DNA of 64,000 nucleotides from Zygaena filipendulae (GCA_907165275.2 OU015663.1:7762501-7826500), one strand, 5' to 3'. Shown: positions 50,101 to 58,686, counted from the stretch's first letter. Program-made: numbers and translations. Notes: a model not told the origin generated them from the letters alone.

Positions 50101-53100
50101 CTGATCGGTTTAAAGTCGGTGTCGGTGCGGTTGAAACTCAAGGGAGTTTGCAAATTCACGCAGGAACTTATTCTATTTCTATTTCTTTCATAAGAACCTT
50201 CTCCTTATAATAACAAACACAACAAAAAAAGAATTAGCGAAATTGGTCCAGCCGGTTCACGCGTGATGCCGAGACCAAGGGAAATGCGGATCCATTTTTA
50301 TAAATATGTATACAACGTATTAATGAATTAACTGTAAACATGATACACCCCATTTAAAAAAATAAAGAATAATATGATTAAAATATATTTTATGTCGAAA
50401 AAAATTTATCCTTTTAAGTTATTCAACATTAATTTGGAGGAGGACCTATCCACGAAATTCCAACCGATACGCCCGCGCCTACCGGTTCGAATTGTTTTGC
50501 TGCGGGCGGCGCGACGTACGCACCAATATTTTATTATAAATAATTTAGACATGGGCTAGTAAAAATGAAAACATATAACCTATATTAAAACATAGTGCGA
50601 TCGATTCGCTAGTTGATTCTGAGCAACCTACTTTCTAGTTTTCAGTTAATTCATTAACACGTTGTATAAGTACATATAGATAGTTACGTATAAAATGTGG
50701 TGTTTGCCGAGTTCTTGTAATAGTTGGTCGAGCTGTGCCCGCAGCAGGGCGCCTCGCGGCTGGTCGGCGGGGGCGGCGGCTCCGAGCTTCGCGGCGGGCA
50801 GCTGGCGCGCGCGCGCCGCCCAGCGCAGCGTCGACGCTGACTCAGAATAGCACGCCGCGCTCGGAGAGACGGCTGAACTCACAGAACAGAGGCCCTATTT
50901 TTGAATCGCTCGAATTAGCGAATTCACGTACGAATGCTCATACATTTTTTAAGCATTCACACGTGAATCTTGCAATTCCGTGTGCGAATAGTAATTCGAG
51001 CGATTCAAAAATCGATCTCCAGATAGACGAGGCATCAACTCCGTTTAATGCGGAAACTAGTGTCGCCGGATGTGACACACAAGTGACACAACTATTCATC
51101 ACACACATAAACATTCTTTAGCGTAAAAAAACGCACTTTGGTTACGTTTTTACTTAGTCACTGTTTAAAAATTAAGAGTTTTGGAAATACCTATTTGTGA
51201 AAATATATTTGGGATATTAGCAGAAGGAAGTTTGAGGAAATTTAGAGCATTTGCTCTAATTTCTTTTGCGACCATGCCTGCAACCTCAAGTGGCATCTCT
51301 AGATCCTCGCCAACACCCTATATTTAGGTTGGCGAGATATTCCGTCCTTTTTTAGGCTCCTAGATGTATGATTTGTACAATTTTTAAGCTAGCACGAATG
51401 CTACTCATTTATACGCGCACCGATTCGCGATTTCATGAGGACATTTTTTGACGCTGATTAGTGATTGTGTATCTACTTTTTATATGAGATCGATGTTGAA
51501 AGGGTATACTCTCGAGGTGGTCCCATCGTCATGAAGTCAGGTCAGGTCAGTTTTTTATTTATTTATTTATCTGACGATGGGAGCTTGGGGAAATCGAGGG
51601 AACTCTTTAAATATATAGTATCTAATAAAATATTAACAAAAAAATTAAAACCGACTTCAAGACACACAAAAATGCACTTACACTAAAAAGTTAAAAATAA
51701 AATACCGATACCGGTCAGTTTGAAGTCAGTGCCAAGCTAAATAGGTAATGGGTAGATAAACTAAGTCCCCGGGCAGACACACCGATAGGTATCGGTATTT
51801 TGTTATTTTTAACTTTTTATGCATTTCTGTGTGTTTTGAAGTCGGTTGTAATTTTTTTGTCATTATTAGCAGATTTAAAAAAGAATGTTAATAATTCGAC
51901 CCCTATGTAGTAATATGTCATATTGTTGGACTTGCACAATATTCGTATGTTATATGTATAATTATGTGGACTTCTAAATAAACATTAATGCATGTTGAGT
52001 CCGAATTAATTTCTGAGTTCCCGCAGTCATACCGGGAAAAAATAATCCAATGGGCAATGTCCTTTTCTGTACCAGTGACAACTTGTACTATGCAAATTTT
52101 CATGATAATCGGTTGAGTAGTTAAGGCGTGAACGCGTACCAACAAATAAACACACATTGGTACTTATAATACATACTGGCTGTTCCCCGCGGTTTCACCT
52201 GCGGTAATTTCGGATAAATAGTACCCTATGTCCTCTCTATACCCCTGACAACTGTATGCAAGATTTCATGATGATCCGTTGAGCCGTTGAGGCGTGAAAG
52301 CGCAACAAACAAACAAACTCACTTTCGCATTTATAATATTAGTGAGGATTAGGATTGCAAGCAAACGATTTTGTTTTTATTTCAACTCACTGGCTATAAT
52401 GAATGCACTGCCGCCGCCCGTGAAACAGTCTTTGAGTAGCCAAGTGAGCGCGGAGTCACGATAAGGTACGTATTTGCTGCGAGAATTTCTTCCGTTCACT
52501 GCAAGAAAAAAAGAAGTTGTACTTGTCTCAAATAAATGAATGAATCCAATATAAAATTTCATATATCTACTTACCTAATCGGTAAAAAAAACAAACACTA
52601 CACGCATGGACAATAACGCATCAGGATATAACACCAATCAAGAAAACAAAACTTTTCGAAACCAAAGATCTACCATGTAACGTTCTTTTTCAAAATGTAC
52701 AAAGCCTTAATAATAAGCAACATATTCTTGAATCATTTCTCGAACAGGACCCTACTTATCAAGCTGTTTGTATATCGGAAACCTGGCTAAATCAAGGAAA
52801 ACTGGACCTTATAAACATAAATAAGTATCAAGTAGCATCATCGTTTTGCAGAAAGGATCGAAGAGGTGGCGGTGTCTGTATACTGCTACAGGAACAAATT
52901 AAGTGTATAGACAGAAGCGATATTACGAATATGTCGATCGAATACGTGCTAGAAGTGTGCGCAACTGAACTACCAAACGAAAATATACTATTAGTAGTAA
53001 TGTATTGGAACGGAAGAGAGAGAGATGTATTTCATAAACAACTAAAACTTATTTTAAACTTTATCACAAATAAATATTCGAAGCTAAATATAATATTAGG

Positions 53101-56100
53101 TGGAGATTTTAATATAGACGTTTTAAAAAACAGTGTAGAAGCAAACGAATTTATAAACCTCATGCTAGAACACAATCTTACTCAGCACATAAAGGAACGT
53201 ACACACCATCTCTCATGCTTGGACCTTATATTTACAAACTTTTATGATAAATACTCTTCAACGGCAGTAGAGGATTTAGGGTTCTCAGATCATAAAGGAA
53301 CAGGTATAAAAATTAATATAAACCTCCAAAAAAATAAACAAATCTACAAAGCGAAAAAAAGATCCTACAATGATGAAAATATTTATAAATTTAAAGAGAA
53401 ATTAAGAACTATAAATTGGCAAACAATTATACTTCCTAATAAAACTGTAAACGAAAACTATATGACATTCCATAACACACTAACTAATATCTTAAATGTA
53501 ACTATACCTAAAAGAAGTATTAAACTAAAATCAAATAATAAAAAATACTGGCTAACAACTGGAATCAAACTGTGCTGCAAAAATAAAAGATTATTAAAAA
53601 TACTATCTTCAAAAACAAAAAGCGACATAATTAAATCTTATTATAAAAGATATGAAAAAATACTTAAAAGGTTAGTAACAACGGCAAAAAAATTAAACTA
53701 CATAAATAAACTAAAAAAATCAAATAACAAAGTAAGAACGATGTGGAAAATTATTAAAGAAAGAACAAATAAAAAAACTAAAAATAAATATTACAATATA
53801 ACTTTAAAAATAAAGGACAATATAATTTCGGAACCAGAACGAATCGCTAACATATTCAATGATTATTTTGCAAAAATTAGTAAGGAAAATGTCTCCCAGC
53901 CAAATGGAAACGCTATACCAAACGGTTGCCCTGTGATTGATCCTACGGAAAACACAATGTTTCTAGCACCGGTAACCTATCAAGAAATATATAAAATAAT
54001 AAAAAATCTAAAAAATAAGAACAGTTACGGAGATGACGAACTACCACCTGCACTCATACGACAGTGTGCAGATGAATTAACTTTCCCTTTAACTACATTG
54101 ATAAACCAGTCATTTGAAGAGGGTATTTTCCCAGATTTGTTAAAGAAAGGTAAAATCAAACCCATCCATAAGAAAAATTGTAAATCAGACCCAAGCAATT
54201 ACCGCCCCATTACTGTGCTATCTACAATTTCAAAAATTTATGAGAAAGCAATGTGTGTTCGCGTATACTCATTTTGCGAAAAATATAAAATATTTGATGA
54301 TGCCCAAAATGGTTTTCGTAGGAAAAGATCTACAACATTAGCAGTCTACAAATTTATTCAAGAAGCTCTTTCCATATTAAACAATAAATCGTATGCAGTA
54401 GGTTTATTCCTGGATATGTCAAAGGCGTACGATAAGGTACAGCACGAAATACTTCTTGAGAAGCTGTACGGTATAGGAGTTCGAGGAATAGCGCACAAGT
54501 GGTTTACTTCATATTTAAAAGATAGGATACAATATGTAGAAGTTAACCATTTTGATGAACGAAATAACGAATTTGAATACACCCACTCGAATAGTACGAC
54601 CTTAAACTCATCTATACCCCAAGGCAGTGTGCTTGGGTGTTTGCTATTTTTGATTTACATAAACGACCTCCCCAAAATTAGTTCTGGTGACCATCTACGG
54701 TCTTCATCATCAGAAAGGCATCTTCATAAATTGGTGATTTTCGAAAACAAATGAACAATTTACTATAAAAATATCCAAATCGCTATAGGTGCAAATATTT
54801 GAAGAGTTCCCTTGATTTCTCCCAGATCTAATAATAATAATATAAGTTTAATAATAATAAAAAGTTAGTAATCATTAGATCCTGACTTCATGAAATGGGA
54901 CCAACTTCAAACAAAAAAGAATTTTTCAATCGATCCAGCCGTCTTCGAGTAATTACGTAATAAACATTAAAAACAAACAACATACAGTCAAGTTGAGAAC
55001 CTTCTGCTTTTTGGAAGTCGGTTAACAAAATTATATTCAGGTCCTTATTTTTCCTGGTATTTTATTAGTTATCATTTTTATTTTCAGGTTCCCGAGACTG
55101 GAAAAATATCATTTGATGACAACCATTGGAATCTGCATTTAAACACCATAAATTCTCAAGTGGCACCAGCCACTTCTATCATACAAGCAAAAATAGGTAA
55201 TTTAATGATGAGTTCGTCGCAGCTGAAAGGGGACGTTCCAAACTCGGAACCAAAAGCATCATCAGTTGCTAGTGGAAGTTCAGATGATATAGATATATTT
55301 TTAAAGAATTTTAATATCACAGATGATATTAACAAGGAAGTGGACAAAATATTTGGCCCTGCTTTAATAAGAGCTAACAGTGGAAATGACTTAAAAGTGA
55401 TAACTTCACATATAAGTGAAAGAAAATACAAATCACAGGAACTATTACCACTTGAAGAAGTTCCAAAAGAACATCAAATTTTAACCCAAAAATTACAAAA
55501 CAAAGTCGACACTCAAGATAAGACTCTACCAGTTACTATTTTATATGACAATCAGAGGGCAGAAATTGTGGCGTCTGTGACAGAAAGGCTATATTCGAAG
55601 CTAAAAAAAAAAGAAGAAGGCAGAACTTCTAAAATAGATACAATGGGCGATCGAAGGGTAAGCGAGCCATTAAATGAGTTAAAAATATGCACCAATGCAC
55701 GTCAGAGACTTATGGAATTGAGTCGTAAGGCTATGCGAAATAAAAGGAGGATAGGTATCCCAGCTCATACACAAACCAAACTATTCATCACGCGAGTTAG
55801 AGACCAATGTATTGATGTACAAACAGATCTAGATTCATATACTATTAGAACGGGTGGGGTTGTATCATTAAAGAGAGATGTCGGTACTGAAACCATACTG
55901 ATGACTCCCAGATGTAAAGAAATAAGTGTTGGTCCAAATTACGGGTCAGTATTCTTTTTTCACAAATCTACAATGACAGATAAAAAGCAAAAAAAATGTA
56001 GAAACTCATTTACTATGACTGATGATGTTCTTAGATGCAGTCGTCATACACAAACACAAATTTCAACTAGAAAACCAAAACGACAGTCAACTTCACAATG

Positions 56101-57211
56101 TACTAACAAGAAGCACGATAGCAACATTTTGGAAACAAACCACTTTATTCCGATAGTTAATATCAATATATCACAACCCTATCTCGATGAAACAGATTCT
56201 GATACTTCAGCTAACGAATTAGAATCAAATAATACCACACCTAACGTCGACGATGAAATATTAAATAGTACACCAATAACACCGGACTTGCTAACTAACC
56301 ATAGTACATTAGAAACTAATATTGAACAGAAAGATAATATAGAAAGTGATATTGAACATCTTAAATTAATAGATAAAGCTTTTCTAACGACATCTTCAGA
56401 TGAGTTCCTTAATTCTGACTATCACGGTTTACCAAAGATCACGGTAAAGTCATTACAAAAGCCCGTTTACAAAGATATGAGAGACATGATTTTAGGAAGA
56501 AGCAATGATGTGTATCCTTATAATACAACTCTTTCTCCAAACAAAGAAAAAGTAAGCAGTAACAGAGTAGTAAAATTTAAAGGGTTTGATGATAGAGATT
56601 CCTTAATCGAGTCAGATATTAATGATGATGCAATTAAATCTGATTTTAGTACTGTTACATTTAGTCCAGAGAGTTGTAGTGATTCAACAGATTTAAGTAA
56701 AATTACGACGGATTCATTTATGTGGAAGAGAACATATGATGAAATTGAAAATAGAAGTTCTACATATGCCCATAATAACAATGACATGTCACGAAATAAT
56801 TCACCAAAGGGAGAAACTTTTAAAGAACATTCGATGGGTTGTAATAAAAAAAGTAATGCATATTATAAACTTAAAAACAATAGCTCAAACGACAGTTGCA
56901 GCACGGGCGAACATTCATACAAATTACGACACCGAAAAAAATATAACGATTCTTTTCAAAATAATCAGGAGAAAATATTAAGATCGTGCCACAGTCTCGA
57001 GAAATCAGTGAATGTATATGACAAATATTTGAGAAACAATAAGTTTTACGCAAAAACTATGGCAGAAGACAATATGTTGTCCATAAGGAAACCGAAGAAA
57101 TACCTTCAACATTTATTAGAACTGAGAAGAGAAGTTGTGAAAGCTACGGATAGCATTGGTAGAAACAGTTCACAAAGGAATTCGTTTGAAATTAGGTCAA
57201 AAACTAAATAG
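25786..57211 (+). CDS. Kinesin with N-terminal kinesin-3-like motor, ten exons, about 1090 aa
   Basis: Predicted exons: 25786-25832, 25923-25998, 26712-26825, 27703-27890, 42200-42348, 43302-43476, 44011-44117, 47410-47517, 49036-49220 and 55088-57211. Every junction keeps frame. The motor starts MPNVKLFIRVRPF. It has P-loop GQSATGKT in exon 4, FLEIYNERVHDLL in exon 5, switch I NPHSSRSH, switch II DLAGSE split across exons 6 and 7, and VPYRDSALTWLLKD in exon 8. EHPTKGPYV and the TWLLKD box are closest to kinesin-3 (KIF16B-like), but no FHA domain follows. The 707-residue last exon is low-complexity and charged, with several TQT-type motifs. Known: such motors walk to microtubule plus ends; cargo is unknown here. 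Oddities: intron 4 is 14.3 kb, and exons 8 and 9 sit in one arm of a 9.4-kb palindrome. AATAAA lies at 57362. Confidence 0.88.
26490..26640 (+). repeat. Half copy of the ACCGACTTCC fold-back family (kinesin intron 2)
   Basis: It starts ACAACCGACTTCCAAAAAAC and contains GATTTAATCCAAAAGACAAA and TAATATTATTATTGGTTTG, the arm of the fold-back family seen whole at 34078-34450 and 61860-62395. Only one arm is present. Confidence 0.6.
27300..27500 (+). repeat. Dispersed repeat in kinesin intron 3
   Basis: It shares order and diverged sequence with about 15480-15690 and 48600-48810, including a core near AACACAGTATCTAATTAAGT and a GTGTGATGA-like end. The family is not recognised. Confidence 0.4.
28145..28250 (+). 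repeat. tRNA-derived SINE fragment (kinesin intron 4)
   Basis: It contains a clear pol III B box, GGTTCGATCCC, in a tRNA-like context (GCCAGGTGTCTCC before it). No cloverleaf or A box can be completed, so it is a SINE fragment and not a tRNA gene. Confidence 0.5.
28278..28795. mobile_element. Two Helitron-like elements in kinesin intron 4
   Basis: A plus-strand copy (about 28278-28524) ends CCGCGGGTGAAACCGCG followed by ACAGCTAG. A minus-strand copy (about 28607-28795) begins TTCCCCGCGGTTTCTCC and ends near GACATTAGTAAGGATT. Both are diverged from the canonical copy at 33602. Confidence 0.55.
28796..32394. other. Kinesin intron 4, mid part
   Basis: Mostly AT-rich non-coding DNA. About 30316-30660 is a fold-back element: AACTTTACAAGGCCTAACTT on the left is mirrored by AAGTTAGACCTTGTAAAGTT on the right, with further pairing through ACTCTA and AGATCTCAT. 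A hairpin-forming GGGGCACGGTAGTGCCCCCG lies near 29833. A CGCGCGT run lies near 31055. No exon was found. Confidence 0.45.
32395..32800. repeat. LINE/SINE 3' tail, GCC microsatellite and Helitron end
   Basis: At 32395-32555 is a retroelement 3' end (GGAGGCGGCCTATGAAAAAA, then GTGTGCAATAAAGTATATTT). At 32620-32650 is a GCC/ACC triplet run. At 32690-32757 is a Helitron 3' end (CGCGGGTGAAACCGCGCGGG, then ACAGCTAG). Confidence 0.5.
33085..33840 (+). mobile_element. Cluster of three Helitron-like elements
   Basis: There are remnants at about 33085-33240 and 33285-33432 and a full canonical copy at 33602-33795. The full copy starts TCCTACTAATATTG, carries the 3' hairpin CCGCGGGTGAAACCGCGG and ends GCAGCTAG followed by T, the A/T insertion context of Helitrons. 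All lie in the same orientation. Confidence 0.7.
34078..34450. mobile_element. Fold-back element, ACCGACTTCC family (full copy)
   Basis: The arms contain GATTTAATCCAAAAGACAAA and TAATATTATTATTAGTTTG on the left and their complements on the right, about 125 bp each. The right end is GGAAGTCGGTTTTAA. The centre carries CGGTGACAAGCCCGC and GGCTTGTCACCG, also inverted. Non-coding. Confidence 0.7.
34572..35275. repeat. Tandemly duplicated repeat (unit about 272 bp) next to the fold-back element
   Basis: Two units (about 34672-34943 and 34944-35215) share CCGTGAAATAC, GTGGTCTTCATCATCAGTTC, CCCATCATCAGATCCCGACT and GGGAGTATACCC. The block ends TTTTTGGAAGTCGGTTAAA. Partial copies lie at 48300-48430, 54677-55030 and 58440-58686. 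A long minus-strand open frame through it is repeat-derived. Confidence 0.6.
35768..36239. mobile_element. PIF/Harbinger-like MITE, 472 bp
   Basis: Perfect inverted ends are TGCTACTGCTCCACCTGC on the left and GCAGGTGGAGCAGTAGCA on the right. They are flanked by TAA on each side (35765-35767 and 36240-36242). GCGTTAA-type motifs repeat inside. No transposase. Confidence 0.75.
36240..37550. other. Kinesin intron 4, unannotated stretch
   Basis: AT-rich non-coding sequence with frequent TAGGTA/TACCTA words. Nothing recognised. Confidence 0.45.
37551..37848 (+). mobile_element. Helitron-like element with ATGG microsatellite
   Basis: It begins TCCTACTTATATTATAAACG, contains GATGGATGGATGGATG at about 37592-37612 and ends GAAACCGCGGGGCACAACTAG. 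Confidence 0.65.
38160..38800. repeat. 640-bp dispersed repeat, copy 1
   Basis: It is inverted relative to 61010-61610 and nearly the same throughout. Near one end, ACTTATTTAGTCCC and GGGACTAAATAAGT form a long hairpin enclosing GGCGCCCGAGCGTAGCGAGG. The other end has CCCTAGGGCTGAAAAGGG. Short open frames in it are shared by both copies, as expected of a repeat. Family not recognised. Confidence 0.6.
38864..42105 (+). mobile_element. Intact RTE-clade LINE in kinesin intron 4
   Basis: It is bounded by a perfect 8-bp duplication ACTCGCCG (38856-38863 and 42106-42113). The 5' end has two copies of a 30-bp unit (38863-38892 and 38893-38922). The 3' end is a TGAT microsatellite directly at the stop codon, characteristic of RTE elements, which lack poly(A). 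It ends only 94 bp before kinesin exon 5. Confidence 0.85.
39129..42086 (+). CDS. RTE LINE ORF: AP endonuclease plus reverse transcriptase (985 aa)
   Basis: The N-terminal endonuclease has ATFNGRSL (about 47), GLSEVRRQG, GDFNAKVG (about 185) and a GSDHRLV terminal box (about 277). The RT has KNYRPIALLS, GFRKGFSTVDHI, FVDYEKAFDSV (about 633), RQGDVISPKLF and the active site FADDIVLMAES (about 731). The C-terminal part has the usual GHICRR/RWTDDL motifs of RTE proteins. There is no RNase H and no internal stop. The frame looks complete and could be active. The first of two adjacent ATGs is used. Confidence 0.87.
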   Translation: MMITPHVRPPVPGSSTVPGHGSGLDLGGAGGAKNPRVGNLNHKLTLATFNGRSLRLDESLQQLEVELENIRWHVLGLSEVRRQGEDTITLESGHLFYFREGDQQSQGGVGFLVNKALRDNVLEVSGVSSRVAYLVLKLTERYSLKVIQVYAPTSTHADTEVEAMYEDIAKAINNTTKTYFTVVMGDFNAKVGARECDGLRIGPHGIGLRNQRGQMLVNFLDMQGLFCMNTFFKKKPHRKWTWRSPDGKTKNEIDFILTDKKHIFRDVSVVNRFNTGSDHRLVRGTLSIDFRVERSRMVRSVLRPTLIQTVNGSEAFQLELRNRFSALETTEDVDRGLESVTRVLREVGARHFKGKRGSRRSKLSAGTLGLMKIRREMPEGAPSDTYRLNKEIRKSVRRDLRSYNTNLIRDAIEQNRGSKVFARRLGRSHLTKLKTSEGKTVTSVPEILAEVEDFYHKLYASHAPKPPPDANDPRATLTRHFTDDLPEVDEDEIGGALRQLQNGKAPGEDGITSELLKAGGTPVLRELKELFNSVIANGTTPKAWSESVVALFFKKGDKTLLKNYRPIALLSHVYKLFSRVRTNRLAARFDAFQPPEQAGFRKGFSTVDHIHTVRQIIQKSQEYNQPLCLAFVDYEKAFDSVETWAVLESVQRCQVDWRYVEVLRSLYKSASMSVQVQNHKTKSIQLLRGVRQGDVISPKLFSNALEDVFKTLDWNGLGININGAYLSHLRFADDIVLMAESLQDFQQMLHSLNAASMAVGLRMNLDKTKVMFNDWITPEPILINGEALEVVQEYVYLGQTLQLGRDNFEREITRRVQLGWAAFGKLRHIFSSPLPQCLKSRVYNQCVLPVMTYGAETWNMTVRLAHRLHVAQRAMERSMLGISLRDRIRNEIIRQRTKVIDIIQKCSKLKWQWAGHICRRTDERWSRRVLEWRPRLGKRSVGRPPARWTDDLKKVAGSGWMRKAGDRVLWRALGEAYVQQWTAIG
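42114..44010. other. Kinesin introns 4 (end), 5 and 6
   Basis: Apart from exons 42200-42348 and 43302-43476: about 42990-43235 belongs to the TTAGTCCGTC MITE family of 14267-14582 (CGACGGACTAATT near 43190 and CAACATCCCC near 43226). A degenerate hexamer tract rich in TTCCGA runs 43725-43790. Elsewhere nothing is recognised. Confidence 0.5.
44143..47327 (-). mobile_element. 5'-truncated Jockey/CR1-type LINE in kinesin intron 7
   Basis: It is antisense to the kinesin. On the plus strand the 3' tail appears as a TTTA run (44143-44182), that is, a TAAA-type microsatellite tail. The 5' end near 47327 lies inside an open frame, so the 5' part is missing. Its middle (45232-47327) is duplicated in the palindrome. 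Confidence 0.75.
44359..47327 (-). CDS. LINE ORF2: endonuclease and reverse transcriptase (5'-truncated)
   Basis: The frame is open from about 47327; the first ATG is at 46977 but lies inside the endonuclease domain (upstream VLFQNVQSLNNKQ and CISETWLNQGKL). Also seen are GGDFNIDV, GFSDHKG, NYRPITVLSTISKIYEK, GFRRKRSTTLAVYKFI, FLDMSKAYDKVQHEIL, IPQGSVLGCLLFLIYINDLP and the active site FADDISIL. No RNase H. The motif set fits the Jockey/CR1 group; the exact clade is not assigned. No internal stop, so it is fairly young. Confidence 0.78.
47563..47940 (+). mobile_element. Helitron-like elements in kinesin intron 8
   Basis: The first copy runs about 47563-47733 (TCCTCACTAATATTAT to GCGGGGAACAGCCAG). 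A second, more diverged piece runs about 47745-47920. Both are repeated in reverse in the palindrome at about 51988-52345. Confidence 0.6.
48045..48430. mobile_element. Fold-back ACCGACTTCC-family element plus flanking repeat
   Basis: The arms start ACAACCGACTTCAAAACACA and end TTGAAGTCGGTTTTAATTTT, enclosing a short inverted core. It is followed by a piece of the 34572-type repeat (AGTTCCCTCGATTTCCCC, then GAGTATACCCTTTC). Present again, inverted, at about 51478-51863. Confidence 0.6.
48600..48810 (+). repeat. Dispersed repeat in kinesin intron 8
   Basis: It shares ACAGTGACTAAGTAAAAACG and flanking order with 15480-15690. Confidence 0.4.
48890..49017. mobile_element. MITE ending 18 bp before kinesin exon 9
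   Basis: The inverted ends (ATTTTTGAATCGCTCGAATT left, AATTCGAGCGATTCAAAAAT right) belong to the family of 9581-9732. The acceptor of exon 9 (GTGAGTTCAG at 49026-49035) is almost adjacent, so the likely branch-point region lies inside the MITE. Confidence 0.65.
50688..50872 (-). pseudogene. Inverted copy of kinesin exon 9
   Basis: It is the exact mirror of 49036-49220 and lies antisense within kinesin intron 9. It carries no separate promoter or motor exons, so it cannot be a gene on its own. Confidence 0.85.
52391..52498 (-). pseudogene. Inverted copy of kinesin exon 8
   Basis: The mirror of 47410-47517, including both splice sites. Confidence 0.85.
52581..54676 (+). pseudogene. Truncated inverted copy of the intron-7 LINE
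   Basis: The mirror of 45232-47327. The frame runs through the endonuclease and most of the RT, then is cut just before the FADD active site and reads into unrelated repeat sequence from 54677. It differs from the left arm at 53303 (Gly for Ser). Confidence 0.82.
54677..55087. repeat. Partial 34572-type repeat before the last kinesin exon
   Basis: It contains GACCATCTACGGTCTTCATC, CCCTTGATTTCTCCCAGATC and TTTTTGGAAGTCGGTTAACA, the block found at 34672-35275. The acceptor of exon 10 (TTATTTTCAG) follows at 55078-55087. Confidence 0.6.
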
Positions 57212-58439
57212 TTACTAAATAGTAGTAAGATATGTTATATGTGAGTAGTAACTATACTTTTTATCAGTGTAGGTAATAGTGACTATAATCAACCGTTTGT
57301 TTTGAAATTACTTACATGTAACTAGTAACCTTTAGTAATAAGTATTTCACTGTGAGTAAATAATAAAAATTAAAAAATAAAATCATTAAAAAAAAACAAC
57401 CATCAAAATCGGATCTTCTTGAGGACTTCCGTTCAAAACGGCTTCATTGACGTGACTGTAATATACAAATAGCGCTCTGTACAAGTTAAAAGTCGCGATA
57501 AAAACCGACGCTGGTCGAAAGCAAATGCTAAGAATCGTGATCACGATCGACGATAAAGTTTAAAGATAAAAACATCGTACATTATTGTATTAACAATAAG
57601 TGTCGGCTACAGACGTAAGTAGTACATATAATTTATGCTCAGCTACTAGTATATATTTTCTTAAAAGTCCTAATTCCTATTGTGTTCCTAGAGGTATCTG
57701 TTTAGTGTGCAATCGTACCTATATGTATATGTATTAGGTAATACCAATAAATACCTAGTAAATAAAGATAACAGATATAATAATTTATTAACTCATGATT
57801 AATTAGAGTTGAAGCGGTTCTTACACACAGATATCGGAATAATAAGTTTCTGCCCTTAAGTCAATCAAACTTGCGCCACTCGCTATAAATAAAATTAAAC
57901 CTACTTTAAAATACACAAAAACGCACTACACTAAAAAGTTATAAATAACAAAATATCGATTTAATTGTAAAGACAAAAATGCACTTAATATTATCATTGG
58001 TATGTACTATGTACTCCCTACTAATCGGTTCGAAGTCCGTGCCTAGCCTTATACGTAAATAAGCAGGCAGACTACCGCCGCACTCAGAGTCGACTTTAAT
58101 GATTACTTAGTTAAGTATAGATTTTTAAAACAAAACTGCCGCAATCAGCACAAAAAATATGCTGAAGTTCACATATCGCATTCTCTCACCGAGAATGTAT
58201 AAGTAAGAATGCATATGACTTAATTTGAATAAAATTATAATATTCTAATTAATATTTATTACAGACTACCATAGTATATTCCGCCGCAAAAGTGCTAACT
58301 ACAAACGTGATCGGAAAACTCACGTGTTTATGTTATACGTCATATTCTATACACATAAATAAAGTTTCTATCGTAATATCGAGATAACACTTATTGAGCT
58401 GAGAGGTAAATTAATCCAAAAGACAAAAATACTCGGAAT
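57212..58439. other. Intergenic region after the kinesin
   Basis: It contains the kinesin 3' UTR with AATAAA at 57362. At about 57894-58045 is a half fold-back element (AAATACACAAAAACGC, GATTTAATTGTAAAGACAAA). At 58074-58150 is a half copy of the MITE of 11813-12048. The rest shows nothing recognised. Confidence 0.5.
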
Positions 58440-58686
58440 ATTATTTATTATTATATGTATGTTCACCGATTACTCGAAGACGATTGGACCGATTTGGAAA
58501 ATACTTTGTTTTTGAAAGTTGGTCCCATTGCCACCAAATCGGGATCTGATGGTGGGATCGTGGAGAAATCGAGGGAACTCTTCAAAAACCATAGGCACAC
58601 CTATAGCGATTTAGGTTTTTTTAATAGTAAATCGTTCATTTGCTTTCGGAAAGCGAAACTTGAAGTAGTGAGTACGAAGGTTTAGG
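58440..58686. repeat. Partial copy of the 34572-type repeat
   Basis: It is in reverse orientation compared with 34672-34943 (GAGGGAACTCTTCAAAAACC, GCTTTCGGAAAGCGAAAC). It is interrupted or ended by the hAT MITE at 58687. Confidence 0.55.

Larger units (their letters stand above)
45232..54676. repeat. Giant near-perfect palindrome: 4.7-kb arms, 33-nt spacer
   Basis: The left arm 45232-49937 and right arm 49971-54676 are reverse complements; coordinates of matched points sum to 99908. The spacer is 49938-49970. Encoded frames in the arms are the same except one base, 46605 against 53303. The arms contain kinesin exons 8 and 9, part of the LINE, a Helitron-like element, a MITE and fold-back repeats. 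The outer right breakpoint lies within the LINE RT coding sequence, after LPKI. It is either a real inverted duplication or a fold-back artefact. Confidence 0.92.

Noticed and set aside
50735..51121. Repeated open frames on both arms of the palindrome as a duplicated gene family
   Set aside because: They are mirror images of exon 9, intron and MITE sequence and not independent genes.
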